Origin: Psychromonas sp. 14N.309.X.WAT.B.A12
Lineage (GTDB): Bacteria; Pseudomonadota; Gammaproteobacteria; Enterobacterales; Psychromonadaceae
Assembly: GCF_030397575.1 (NCBI RefSeq)
Contig: NZ_JAPNXS010000001.1
Location: 186,001 to 250,000, forward strand
DNA: 64,000 bases
Reading direction: 5' to 3'
The notes below the pieces were generated by a model that worked only from the letters and a program-made list of their open reading frames with translations, searched no databases and was not told where the DNA came from. Made by a program: the position numbers and the translations under genes. How positions within the stretch are numbered: the stretch's first letter is position 1; every line of letters starts with the position of its first letter. Below, one piece after another: positions 45,907 through 55,079 of this stretch.

Positions 45907-47424
45907 CTAAATTAGTGAATGTCTGGTCATTGCAGCAGGTTGCTCGATACCGATTAATTTCAGTATTGTAGGCGCCATATCGCCTAGCACACCATCTTCA
46001 ATTTTCTTCAGATCTTTATCCACTAAAATCACAGGCACTGGATTTGTTGTGTGAGCCGTATGTGGGCTGCCATCTGGATTCATCATAGTTTCACAGTTAC
46101 CATGATCAGCGATGATCAAGGTGGTGTAATCATTTGCAAGTGCGGCTGTTACAACATCTTTAACGCATTCATCTACAGCTTCGCAGGCTTTAATCGCTGC
46201 ATCCATCATACCGGTATGACCTACCATATCACCGTTGGCAAAATTAAGACAAACAAAGTCAGCTTCGCCTTTGTTTAACTCTGGTACTAGTGCATCACGT
46301 AGTTCATAGGCACTCATTTCAGGTTTTAAATCGTATGTGGCGACTTTAGGTGAATTTTTTAAGATACGAGATTCGCCTTCAAAAGGTTCTTCTCGACCGC
46401 CTGAAAAGAAAAACGTAACGTGCGGGTACTTTTCAGTTTCCGCAATACGGATCTGTTTTTTACCATGTTTTTCTAATACTTCGCCCAGCGTGTCACTAAT
46501 ATTGTCTTTGTCGTAGATGACTTTTACATTTTTAAAGTCATCACTGTAATTAGTGATTGTCACGTAGTACAAGTCAAGTTTAGTAGTGTTCTGCTCTGGG
46601 AAATCTTGTTGACTCAGCATTTGTGTTAGTTCACGGCCTCGGTCGGTGCGGAAGTTAAAGAAGATAACCACATCATCTTTTTTAATGGTGGCACGAGGCT
46701 GATTTTCGTCATCAGTTAAAATGATTGGTTTAACAAACTCATCTGTGATGCCATCTGCATAACTTTGTTCAATGGCACTGATTGGATCGTTTGCTTTTAC
46801 GCCAACACCATTCACTAGTGCATCATAGGCTAGTTGTACTCGTTCCCAGCGATTGTCTCTGTCCATTGCGTAGTAGCGACCAGTCATTGAAGCTATTTGT
46901 GTATTAGTGTTTTTGATGTAATTTTGTAAATCTGCAATAGAGCCTTTACCTGATTTCGGGTCTACATCGCGGCCATCGGAAAATGCGTGGACGTAAGAGT
47001 TTTCTACGCCAGCTTGTTGTGCTGCATCGATAAAGCCTTTTAAATGGCTTGAGTGTGAGTGAACGCCACCATCACTTAACAAGCCTAAAAAGTGCACATC
47101 TTTGTTGTTTTCTTTAGCGTACTGTAATGCATCAACCAATACTGGTTCTTTCGCTAGCGTGTTATTCGCAACGGCCATATTAATTTTTGCTAAGTCTTGG
47201 TACACAATGCGGCCAGCGCCAAGGTTCATGTGTCCAACTTCACTGTTACCCATTTGTCCTGTTGGTAAACCAACATGTTCACCATCGGTGCGAAGTGAGG
47301 CATTAGGGTAATCTTTATATAAAGAATCTAGAAATGGAATGTTCGCATTGTCTGGTGCTGATACTTTAGGATCTGGTGAAGTACCCCAGCCATCTAAAAT
47401 CATAAGGATTGTTTTTTTATTCAT
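45907..47424 (-). CDS. gpmI: 2,3-bisphosphoglycerate-independent phosphoglycerate mutase
   Basis: 505 residues (E. coli 514). TILMILDGWGTSP (metal Asp), TGQMGNSEVGHMNLGAGR (catalytic Ser), HAFSDGRDVDP, YAMDRDNRWERV, NFANGDMVGHTG and IIADHGNCETM carry the two-Mn site. It interconverts 3- and 2-phosphoglycerate in glycolysis, two steps below gapA. Alone on the minus strand. Confidence 0.96.
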   Translation of the reverse strand: MNKKTILMILDGWGTSPDPKVSAPDNANIPFLDSLYKDYPNASLRTDGEHVGLPTGQMGNSEVGHMNLGAGRIVYQDLAKINMAVANNTLAKEPVLVDALQYAKENNKDVHFLGLLSDGGVHSHSSHLKGFIDAAQQAGVENSYVHAFSDGRDVDPKSGKGSIADLQNYIKNTNTQIASMTGRYYAMDRDNRWERVQLAYDALVNGVGVKANDPISAIEQSYADGITDEFVKPIILTDDENQPRATIKKDDVVIFFNFRTDRGRELTQMLSQQDFPEQNTTKLDLYYVTITNYSDDFKNVKVIYDKDNISDTLGEVLEKHGKKQIRIAETEKYPHVTFFFSGGREEPFEGESRILKNSPKVATYDLKPEMSAYELRDALVPELNKGEADFVCLNFANGDMVGHTGMMDAAIKACEAVDECVKDVVTAALANDYTTLIIADHGNCETMMNPDGSPHTAHTTNPVPVILVDKDLKKIEDGVLGDMAPTILKLIGIEQPAAMTRHSLI

Positions 47425-47892
47425 AATTCACCCAATTTAATGTTTAGTTCTCATGTTCTTTTTTCTATTATTCTTACATCTCTATCAATAAGTCTAATAG
47501 GCTAATAACCCTACTTAATGATAATGGTTATTATTAATATATGTCTAATTTATGCTTAATTGATAGGTTTGTCTATGACATATCTTGTTTTTACTATGGT
47601 TATTTCCAATCAATCTGATAGGTGTAAAAGGCAAAGGTGATTATTTAAGTGATGGGGAGTGGTGATACTGAATTTAAGTACCCTAACAATTTATTTCTTG
47701 AAAGTTTTAAAAATAATATAACGCTTAACGTCGTCATTTAGTCATAGTATGCTCATACAATAAAGAAAATATATATTTTTATATTGTTGTTTTAGTTGGA
47801 ATTGTTTAAGTCTACTTAGTCATGTTAATGGCAGTGAATAAACGATTTTAAAATTTTTATAGATGCGTTATTGGTTAATCCAAAGGAAAAAT
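47425..47892. other. gpmI-DUF1304 divergent region
   Basis: 468 bp without a supported gene. It should carry the gpmI promoter near 47430-47500 and that of the DUF1304 gene near 47760-47890. TTAATGATAATGGTTATTATTAA near 47517 is a loose AT-rich palindrome and is not strong enough to call an operator. Confidence 0.45.
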
Positions 47893-48261
47893 ATGTACTC
47901 AATACCTTTTATTTTAGTACTGTTGGTTGCCCTAGAGCATGTTTATATTTTAATACTAGAAATGTTTTTATGGCATAAACCAAGAACGCTTAAGATGTTT
48001 GGTATTGAGAAAAAAGAGGCTGATGTATTAGCTGTGGTGGCCGCTAATCAGGGACTTTATAATGGTTTTTTAGCGGCAGGATTAATGTGGGGACTTGTTC
48101 ATAGTAACCCCATTTTTGCACAGCAAATTCAAGTATTCTTTTTAGCGTGTATTGTCGTCGCTGCAGGTTATGGCGGTTTTACGGTGAAGAAAACAATTTG
48201 GTTAATACAGGGGCTACCCGCTCTTTTAGCTTTAGTTGCAGTGTTATTTTTTAGCTTGTAA
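47893..48261 (+). CDS. DUF1304 family membrane protein
   Basis: ATG 47893 (MYSIPFILVLLVALEHVYILILEMFLW, 122 aa) follows AAAGGAA; the longer frame from 47863 lacks a site. Four hydrophobic segments and the conserved E-H in the first helix, plus KKEADVLAVVAANQGLYNGFLAAGL, match DUF1304. Function unknown. It is 25 bp before the MazG-like gene. Confidence 0.85.
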   Translation: MYSIPFILVLLVALEHVYILILEMFLWHKPRTLKMFGIEKKEADVLAVVAANQGLYNGFLAAGLMWGLVHSNPIFAQQIQVFFLACIVVAAGYGGFTVKKTIWLIQGLPALLALVAVLFFSL

Positions 48262-48286
48262 AAGCAGGTTAATGTAATGAGGTTTT

Positions 48287-48655
48287 ATGCAAGAGTTCGA
48301 TAAATTAATGGCGATAGCAAAGCGTAAGGCTTTGCTGGATGAACACAGTCAATGGGCTAATGGCGCTGAAACTTACCTGACTGAAATAAAGAATGAAGTT
48401 GATGAAGTCATAGAGGAGATGCCTAAAAATAGACAATGTTTTCTAGAGGATGAGTTAGGTGATGTCTTGTGGGATTACCTAAATGTGTTAACTGCGCTAC
48501 AAAAAGAGATGGGTATTAACCCAACTGCTGTTTTAAAAAGAGCTTGTGATAAATATGAACAGCGAGTCAGTGGTCTTGAAGCAGGTAAAACATGGACTGA
48601 TATTAAGGAAGAACAAAAACAAGCGTTGCAAAAAGAGTTCTGCTCAAACAGATAA
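48287..48655 (+). CDS. MazG-like nucleotide pyrophosphohydrolase
   Basis: 122 residues, all-alpha NTP-PPase fold. EIKNEVDEVIEEM gives the first E-x-x-E-type metal motif and DELGDVLWDYLNVLTAL the second E/D pair. One-domain MazG-like proteins hydrolyse nucleoside triphosphates to monophosphates. The substrate is unknown. Probably co-transcribed with the DUF1304 gene. Confidence 0.85.
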   Translation: MQEFDKLMAIAKRKALLDEHSQWANGAETYLTEIKNEVDEVIEEMPKNRQCFLEDELGDVLWDYLNVLTALQKEMGINPTAVLKRACDKYEQRVSGLEAGKTWTDIKEEQKQALQKEFCSNR

Positions 48656-48724
48656 TGAGCAAGTCACTTTAGACATAATATGTGTAAGCAATTTTACTGT
48701 ATATAGCTATTGAGGAGTATTCAT

Positions 48725-49153
48725 TTGCAAGGTTTTAACATAACGACCAATCCAGATGATTTAGATATTGAGTTAATCTATTCTTTTATTTCCAATACTT
48801 ACTGGGCTAACAATATACCACTTGAAACATTTAAAAAATCCCTTGTTAATTCATTAGTGTTTGGTGTTTATGACGATAAAAACCAACAAGCAGGTTTTGC
48901 ACGTGTTATTACTGACAAAGCGACCTTTGCGTATTTAAGTGATGTTTTTATATTAGAAGCATACCGAGGCTTAGGATTAAGTAAATTTTTGTTGCGGACC
49001 ATCTGTGAGCATACCGATTTACAAGGTTTGAGACGTTTTATGTTGGTTACAAGTAGTGCGCATTCTTTGTATGCTAAATTTGGCTTTAAACCCGTTTCTA
49101 AACCTGAGATGTTGATGCAAATATGGCAACCAACAATATATGAAACAACGTAA
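48725..49153 (+). CDS. GNAT-family acetyltransferase
   Basis: TTG 48725 is chosen as the start because GAGGAG lies 7 nt upstream; the earlier TTG at 48710 overlaps that site. 142 residues. YLSDVFILEAYRGLGLSKFLLRTIC is the acetyl-CoA V-x-x-x-x-R-G-x-G-L loop, and SSAHSLYAKFGFKPV the C-terminal G-F motif. Substrate unknown. Confidence 0.88.
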   Translation: MQGFNITTNPDDLDIELIYSFISNTYWANNIPLETFKKSLVNSLVFGVYDDKNQQAGFARVITDKATFAYLSDVFILEAYRGLGLSKFLLRTICEHTDLQGLRRFMLVTSSAHSLYAKFGFKPVSKPEMLMQIWQPTIYETT

Positions 49154-49238
49154 TTGCAATATTTACTGTTGAAAATAGTTATGATTAGTTGAGCAGTAAC
49201 CTGTTTCTCATTTAATGTTTCTATTTATTTTTTCAAAG

Positions 49239-49270
49239 AAAAAGCACGATGGTCTTTTATCGTGCTTTAT
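49239..49270. terminator. terminator between GNAT and dioxygenase genes
   Basis: AAAGCACGAT / GGTCTTTT / ATCGTGCTTT is a perfect 10-bp stem. On the minus strand TTCTTTG follows, completing a run of five T, so it best serves the dioxygenase gene and may also end the GNAT transcript. Confidence 0.8.
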
Positions 49271-49306
49271 ACCTAAAGCGTTATTTATAACTGTCTATAA
49301 ATTGAA

Positions 49307-50119
49307 TTAACTAGGTAGTTGCGAATAAATACCTCGGATCATGGTTCGTGGGTTCTCAGTACAATCTATATAAGCGGCACGACCGTGACAGATTCTACTG
49401 TTGTCCATTACCATTAATGTACCACTTTGTAATGGAAATTTAGCGGTATAAGGAGAATCTTCCTTAGCCATTTCAAAGAGGTGTTTAATGGTTCTCTGCA
49501 ACCCTGGCACTTTGTCAAATCCTTCTTGCCACTGGCAGGTAATGTTTATTGCAAAACGAGCAATCAGCCTCTTTGTTTCAAGGTGGTAACCTAAGATTGG
49601 ACCGGTATGACTCTCATTGATACCTTCATAGGTAGAGGCCCTTGTAAGCGCATTGGGATCAAATAAGGGCTGAATAAGAGACAAATCATTTTTGGCTAAG
49701 TGATTAATGGCTCCGATCAGATTGAACACAATACTTTCACCACCAAATTTTGCGGGTTGTTTACAGTACAAGAGCGAGGTTTGGATAGATCCTAAAGGTT
49801 CAATCGTGCCATCAACATGTAAGCCCTGGGCGTTATTACTTTCAAAACCTTCATGATTGATTTTTCCTTTTCTATTGGGCAAGTCACCAATCACGGCCAT
49901 GTTGTCGGCGGTTAACTTATAATCAAAATACTTTTTGTTATAAGCTGTGGTAGCGGCTTCTCCAAGGTTTAAGGCATTGGCCACGGGAGATATTTTATCT
50001 TTAGCATTAATGGAATGAGTGTCTATTAAGACAAAACCTTGTTGATAAAACGTAGACTTTATTTCGGTTAACTCATTGATGGTATATTTATTCAGGTTTA
50101 ATGCACTAAATGTAATCAT
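49307..50119 (-). CDS. TauD/TfdA-like Fe(II)/2-oxoglutarate dioxygenase
   Basis: ATG 50119 chosen (MITFSALNLNKYTINELTEI, 270 aa) because AGGA lies 6 nt upstream; the longer frame to 50161 is unlikely. QGLHVDGTIEPLG supplies the metal His and Asp, MVMDNSRICHGRAAY the second His, and PRTMIRGIY the 2-oxoglutarate Arg. Substrate unknown. No sulfonate-uptake or biosynthetic gene lies beside it, so I do not call TauD. Confidence 0.8.
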   Translation of the reverse strand: MITFSALNLNKYTINELTEIKSTFYQQGFVLIDTHSINAKDKISPVANALNLGEAATTAYNKKYFDYKLTADNMAVIGDLPNRKGKINHEGFESNNAQGLHVDGTIEPLGSIQTSLLYCKQPAKFGGESIVFNLIGAINHLAKNDLSLIQPLFDPNALTRASTYEGINESHTGPILGYHLETKRLIARFAINITCQWQEGFDKVPGLQRTIKHLFEMAKEDSPYTAKFPLQSGTLMVMDNSRICHGRAAYIDCTENPRTMIRGIYSQLPS

Positions 50120-50495
50120 TGTTCTTCCTTTCATTTTGATTATGTCAATTGAGATTGGCATAGCAAAAGGTCAGTTATTCGCTATCAATCCAATCTGATT
50201 CGCAAACTAGTTTGCATAGCTAAAGTACTGTTTTTAATAAAGACAAACAAAATGATCAGGAGGGAATATAAGTGTTGATGATTGTTTTTTTTATACTTGG
50301 AATCGGTTTCAATTAGGCAAGGAAGGTGAATTTATTTGCTGGATGAATAATACAGTTGGCTTTTACAAGTTGTATGATTGTTAGCCATTAATTAGTTTGA
50401 GGCGCAAGTTGGTTGTTTAGGCTGTATTGAATAAAATTTTGAAGGAAAATTCAGCTAATTATTCAATAACAGCTTAGTTATAGTTTTATAGTAAA
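50120..50495. other. region upstream of the dioxygenase gene
   Basis: 376 bp without a supported gene. The palindrome at 50202-50215 is the main structured feature. ATCAGGAGGGAATATAAGTG near 50253 looks like a ribosome site but precedes only about 15 codons (MLMIVFFILGIGFN). Confidence 0.45.
50202..50215. promoter_or_regulatory. palindrome GCAAACTAGTTTGC upstream of the dioxygenase gene
   Basis: A perfect 14-bp palindrome about 83-96 bp before the dioxygenase start, placed like an operator. No regulator gene is adjacent, so the binding protein is unknown. Confidence 0.5.
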
Positions 50496-52094
50496 CTAAC
50501 TCATATGTTGTTTTTGACGTTGTAAGAGTTTGCTTGGTTTATTGCTGTCTTTTTTCTGAGCTTGGTAAAGGTTAAGTGTGTTAAAGATGCTTTTTAATCC
50601 TGAAGCTTGGTAATCTTTTTCTAATTGAGGTAATACGAGCGAATGTTGCTCTGGGAAGAGAGCAAACACTGATTGAGAAATTAATTCATACAGGCGTTTC
50701 AAATTGATTTTATGCGTTTGACCTGTTTCATCAAAAATCCAGTTGGAGATAGCCATAAAGTTATCAAAAGGCTTATCTGCTAATAATAGGTCGAGTGTGT
50801 GTTTAAATCGACCTGAATTACCTATCATATCCCAGTATCGCGCAAAGCGATTAACCAGTTGCATTGTCGCAAAATCAACTCTGTCGGTACTTAATATATT
50901 AAAGGGTGGCAGTGGATTAAAGCGCAGATCGAAGTTTTCTGTATGTCGAATGATTGGGCTACCTTTAAGGCGCTTTAAAATACCCATTTGAATTTCATGT
51001 GGTTTACAAGCGTACAGTTGATCGAAGCTATCTTTAAATGTCTCAAATGTTTCGCCAGGTAATCCGAAGATTAAATCTGCGTGAATATGTGCCGTGGTGT
51101 TTTCTTTTAACCAGATTAAATTTTCTTTGGATTTTGGATTGTTTTGTTTACGACTGATATTGGTTTGCACTTCTTGATCAAAGGTTTGTATACCTATTTC
51201 AAACTGTAGGGTATTTTCTGGAAATAAAGCGAGCATCTCTTTTAGCTTTCTTGGTAAGTGATCTGGCACTACTTCAAAGTGTAGGTAAAGATCCTCTGTC
51301 ATTCTATCCAAGAAGAACTGCATAATTTGTAAGGAGGTTTTAATGTCTAAATTAAAGGTTCTATCAATAAATTTAAAGTTACGAGCACCACGTTGGTACA
51401 AGGTTTCCATCTGCTTTAGAAAGGCGGTTAACTCGTAAGGGTTTGATTTTGTATCTAAAGAGGATAAACAAAACTCGCACTTAAATGGGCAACCACGTGA
51501 TGCTTCTACGTACAATAATCGATTTTTTAAATCTTCATCACTGTAATACTGGTAAGGCATTTCCAAATTTTTTAAATCTACTGGCTTAGATTTGATCACT
51601 TTAATATCAGGTGCATTATCACTTAAAATATCTCTACACAGATCATAAAAACTGATGTCAGCTTCGCCAGTTAATACGTAGTCAGCAGTTTGTACGATAG
51701 GTTGTGATTCAGATTCATAGCTGACTTCCGGACCGCCTAATATAATTTTTACATGCGGGGCGATCACTTTTAATAGGCTAACTACATTAGTGGTTTCAAT
51801 AATATTCCAAATATACACACCAAAGCCTACAATAGTAGGGTTAGCCGCTAGTATTTGCTCTACAATATCCAAAGGACGTGTATGGATAACAAACTCTTTA
51901 ACTTCACAATTCGCTTGTAGATCCTTTAAATTAGCATATAAGTAACGTAGCCCTAAACTGGAGTGAATATATTTAGAGTTAAGTGTGGAGAGTATGATGC
52001 TGGAGGAAGATAAGCCCTCAATAACAGGCGCCACTACTTCAGTGTTAGCAGTGCGCATAATAGTGAGTTCATTATCGAATTGTTGAATAGCCAT
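50496..52094 (-). CDS. B12-binding-domain radical SAM protein (DUF4080)
   Basis: About 532 residues from ATG 52094 (MAIQQFDNELTIMR); the start is uncertain as the upstream frame is open to 52190. Residues 35-170 form a B12-binding-like domain (IVGFGVYIWNIIETTNVVSLL; IILGGPEVSYES). The radical SAM core has EASRGCPFKCEFCLSS, the C-x3-C-x2-C iron-sulfur site. HADLIFGLPGETFETFKDSF follows, and a DUF4080 C-terminus closes it. Reaction unknown. The divergent neighbour is the 5'-nucleotidase gene. Confidence 0.88.
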   Translation of the reverse strand: MAIQQFDNELTIMRTANTEVVAPVIEGLSSSSIILSTLNSKYIHSSLGLRYLYANLKDLQANCEVKEFVIHTRPLDIVEQILAANPTIVGFGVYIWNIIETTNVVSLLKVIAPHVKIILGGPEVSYESESQPIVQTADYVLTGEADISFYDLCRDILSDNAPDIKVIKSKPVDLKNLEMPYQYYSDEDLKNRLLYVEASRGCPFKCEFCLSSLDTKSNPYELTAFLKQMETLYQRGARNFKFIDRTFNLDIKTSLQIMQFFLDRMTEDLYLHFEVVPDHLPRKLKEMLALFPENTLQFEIGIQTFDQEVQTNISRKQNNPKSKENLIWLKENTTAHIHADLIFGLPGETFETFKDSFDQLYACKPHEIQMGILKRLKGSPIIRHTENFDLRFNPLPPFNILSTDRVDFATMQLVNRFARYWDMIGNSGRFKHTLDLLLADKPFDNFMAISNWIFDETGQTHKINLKRLYELISQSVFALFPEQHSLVLPQLEKDYQASGLKSIFNTLNLYQAQKKDSNKPSKLLQRQKQHMS

Positions 52095-52368
52095 GAAAGT
52101 TCTTTTATGTCGGGAGAATATATGCGCGACATAATACATTAATCGTGATGAAGATTCAGTGCTTGATTGATTGGAACTGTGAACAACCATTATGTGAAAG
52201 TAATGAAGTGCGATTAATATTAATAATATGACTATTGCATTTGTTGTTCTTAAGGTTAAATAGAATTCATTTATCCACTATACATTTGCCATACAGCTTT
52301 ACACTCGCTGTATACTAGTGTTGTTTACAGTGGCAGTATTTTACCGTTTTAATATTTGGAGTTGTTAT

Positions 52369-53304
52369 ATGCCCTATGAGCTGGGTAGTCGTTTAGTCAT
52401 TGGTGTCGCATCTAGTGCGATGTTTGATTTGACTGAATCCGATACGGTTTTTCGCATCAAAGGTGAAGAAGAATACCGTAAATATCAAACAAAACATGTG
52501 GATGTACCATTACCTAAGGGACCATCATTTTCATTTGTTAAGCGTTTATTATCGCTCAATAATTTAACCGATGATGCTAAGTCTGACCCATTGGTTGAAG
52601 TGGTGTTGTTGTCACGTAATGACCCAGATACAGGGCTACGTGTCATGAAATCCATTAAGCACCATAACTTACCTATTTCTCGGGCTATTTTTATGCAAGG
52701 TAAGTCGCCTTATCAATATATACCTGCATTAAGTATCTCTCTGTTTTTATCAGGCAACTCCTCTGATGTAAAAGAAGCGATTAGATTAGGCTATCCGGCA
52801 GGGCATGTGATGAAATCTGCAATTATTGATGAAGATGATGATGATTTACGTATTGCATTCGACTTTGATGGTGTGCTGGCCGACGATGAGTCTGAAACCG
52901 TGATGCATAAAACTAATGATCTTAATCAGTTTCATGAGCACGAAACTAAAAATGTGCTACAACCTCATAATCCTGGACCATTGAAAGAATTTTTGGTGAA
53001 AGTGTCTGCAATTCAAAAAATTGAAGAGCATAAGAAGAAAAATGATCCCGAATACCGTAATCGTTTACGTGTATCGATTGTGACTGCGCGTAATGCACCT
53101 TCCCATGAAAGAGCGTTAAATACCTTAAAAGAGTGGGGCGTGATGACCAATGATGCTTTTTTCTTAGGCGGGGTGGATAAAGGGTTGATTTTGGCTGTAT
53201 TAAAACCACATATTTTCTTTGATGACCAATCGGGTCATTTAAGCTCGACAAGTACCGTTGCTCCATCTGTGCATATCCCTTTTGGTGTTAAAAATGCAGG
53301 ATAG
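52369..53304 (+). CDS. cytosolic 5'-nucleotidase (NT5C1-like family)
   Basis: ATG 52369 (MPYELGSRLVIGVASSAMFDL, 311 aa) follows GGAG by 7 nt. RLVIGVASSAMFDLTESD, VEVVLLSRNDPDTGLRVMKSI, the HAD-type IAFDFDGVLADDESE and HIFFDDQSGHL are features of the bacterial relatives of animal cytosolic 5'-nucleotidase 1. It removes phosphate from nucleoside monophosphates. It overlaps the AraC gene by 11 nt, so their translation is coupled. Confidence 0.88.
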   Translation: MPYELGSRLVIGVASSAMFDLTESDTVFRIKGEEEYRKYQTKHVDVPLPKGPSFSFVKRLLSLNNLTDDAKSDPLVEVVLLSRNDPDTGLRVMKSIKHHNLPISRAIFMQGKSPYQYIPALSISLFLSGNSSDVKEAIRLGYPAGHVMKSAIIDEDDDDLRIAFDFDGVLADDESETVMHKTNDLNQFHEHETKNVLQPHNPGPLKEFLVKVSAIQKIEEHKKKNDPEYRNRLRVSIVTARNAPSHERALNTLKEWGVMTNDAFFLGGVDKGLILAVLKPHIFFDDQSGHLSSTSTVAPSVHIPFGVKNAG

Positions 53305-54001
53305 CCTTAGCATTCGAGCTTATAGTAAACAACAAAAAGGACATGTGCACTCCTATCATCAGTTAGTTCTGCCTATCTTAGGGACAATTATTCTAGAGCT
53401 AGAAGGTTATACAGGTAAGGTATCGGTAGGAGAGTGTGTAGTAATACCGGCACAAGTATTTCATCTTTTTAAAGCTGATGAAGCCGCTCGCTTTATTGTG
53501 GCTGATCTCAATGAACTGCCTGACAATTTATTGAGAATGGCCTCTTTAGTATTCTCAATGTCAGCGCCGCTGCGTACTTATCTATCATTTATTGAGCAGC
53601 AATTAGAGTATAAGGTTGATAAGTCTTTAGAAAAAATGATGATTGAGATGTTTAACAAGTTGTTATCGGAACAGAGAGCAGAAGAGCAAATCGATCCACG
53701 AATACGTCGTGTATTGCAAACTATCTCTGATGATCTATCTCAGTCTTTTAATATTAATCAACTGGCTGAAATGGCATGCCTTAGCCCAACACAATTTAAA
53801 AAGGTATTTAAACAATGCACCGGACAAAGTGTGCTACAACATATTACGGTACAGCGCATGGAGAAAGCCAAAGCGCTATTAACTCACACTGATGCCCCAG
53901 TGCAATTGATATCAGAACAAGTCGGATATAGTGATATCTCTGCTTTCAGTCGTCGCTTTTCTCAATTTTACAAACTATCTCCCCGCCAAATAAGAAGTTA
54001 A
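53294..54001 (+). CDS. AraC-family transcriptional regulator
   Basis: ATG 53294 (MQDSLSIRAYSKQQKGHVHSYHQLVLP, 235 aa) overlaps the nucleotidase end; a longer frame from 53258 lies inside that gene. N-terminal cupin domain with GECVVIPAQVFHLFKADE. Two C-terminal HTHs: FNINQLAEMACLSPTQFKKVFKQCTG and APVQLISEQVGYSDISAFSRRFSQFYKLSPRQIR. The next gene is an EamA exporter, a common target of such regulators. Confidence 0.9.
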   Translation: MQDSLSIRAYSKQQKGHVHSYHQLVLPILGTIILELEGYTGKVSVGECVVIPAQVFHLFKADEAARFIVADLNELPDNLLRMASLVFSMSAPLRTYLSFIEQQLEYKVDKSLEKMMIEMFNKLLSEQRAEEQIDPRIRRVLQTISDDLSQSFNINQLAEMACLSPTQFKKVFKQCTGQSVLQHITVQRMEKAKALLTHTDAPVQLISEQVGYSDISAFSRRFSQFYKLSPRQIRS

Positions 54002-54102
54002 GTAAGTCTTTAATGATAAAAAAAGCGTCTTAACTGCAAACTAAGTGTTAAATTATTACTTTACTATTTGAAGCATAAATCAATTCGTAAAGGAATCTAA
54101 CA

Positions 54103-55011
54103 TTGAGCCAATTAACAGTGAGCCCTAAGGCAAGTAAACAGGGAGTGTTTGCTATATTATTTTCCTCATTATTATGGGGAACAACGGGAACTGCAGCTTC
54201 TTATGCTTCTAGTATTAGTCCTTTAGCAATCGGTTCTTTTACCATGGGCATTGGCGGATTATTGCTTGCCATCAATGGGGCTAAACACATACGTTTAGAT
54301 ATTAACAGACTGCTTCAAGCTCGTTATGTCTTGTTGATTGGCGCAATCGCTTTAGCTATTTATCCATTAGCCTTTTATAGCGCTATGCGGTTATCCGGTG
54401 TTGCTATTGGTACGGTTGTCTCGATTGCTAGTGCACCATTCTTTGTTGCGATTATCGAGCGACTTTTTAGCAAAGAAAATAATATCGATGGTTACTGGTT
54501 ATTTAGTTTGCTGTTGGGGGCAATAGGCATTGCTTTTTTAGCCAGTACAGAAACCAGTGTATCAAGTAGTACACTAGACATGAGTAATAAATATTTGGGC
54601 ATTTTATTGGGCTTTGTTGCTGGCTTTACTTATGCTTTATACTCTTGGGCAGCTAAAGCTCTAATCAACCGTGGTGTTAGCTCTAAATCAGCCGTAGGCA
54701 GTATATTTGGTTTAGGTGGTATATTGTTGGTGCCTGTATTTTTATTGAACACCAATACATTTATTATTTCGTCAGTGAATACTATGGTGTTGCTTTATAT
54801 TGCCATTATTCCTATGTTTATCGGTTACCTGTGCTTTGGTTTTGGTTTAAAAACAATTCATGCAAGTAAAGCGACACTATTAACCCTTTTTGAACCTGCT
54901 GTTGCTGCTATATTTGCTGTGTGTGTAGTGGGAGAGTCAATCTCATTATTAGGTTGGTTTGGTCTATTTTTGATTATGATCTGTTTATTGTTACAGTCAT
55001 ATAAAAGCTAA
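54103..55011 (+). CDS. EamA/DMT-family transporter
   Basis: TTG start with AAAGGA 8 nt upstream. 302 residues, ten hydrophobic segments in two EamA repeats (GVFAILFSSLLWGTTGTAAS; GILLGFVAGFTYALYSWAAK). The end is HASKATLLTLFEPAVAAIFAV with the conserved E-P in the last repeat. It probably exports a metabolite or drug, substrate unknown. It follows the AraC gene by 101 bp and is likely controlled by it. Confidence 0.9.
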   Translation: MSQLTVSPKASKQGVFAILFSSLLWGTTGTAASYASSISPLAIGSFTMGIGGLLLAINGAKHIRLDINRLLQARYVLLIGAIALAIYPLAFYSAMRLSGVAIGTVVSIASAPFFVAIIERLFSKENNIDGYWLFSLLLGAIGIAFLASTETSVSSSTLDMSNKYLGILLGFVAGFTYALYSWAAKALINRGVSSKSAVGSIFGLGGILLVPVFLLNTNTFIISSVNTMVLLYIAIIPMFIGYLCFGFGLKTIHASKATLLTLFEPAVAAIFAVCVVGESISLLGWFGLFLIMICLLLQSYKS

Positions 55012-55079
55012 ATGAGTAGCGCTATATCAGTCATGTTGTTTATTGTTTTTGTGATAGCCCATTAATTTGTAGAATCGTT

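Noticed and set aside
47515-47540. Fur-type iron box upstream of gpmI
   Set aside because: The AT-rich palindrome is loose and neither neighbouring gene concerns iron. AT-rich spacer readily gives such matches.
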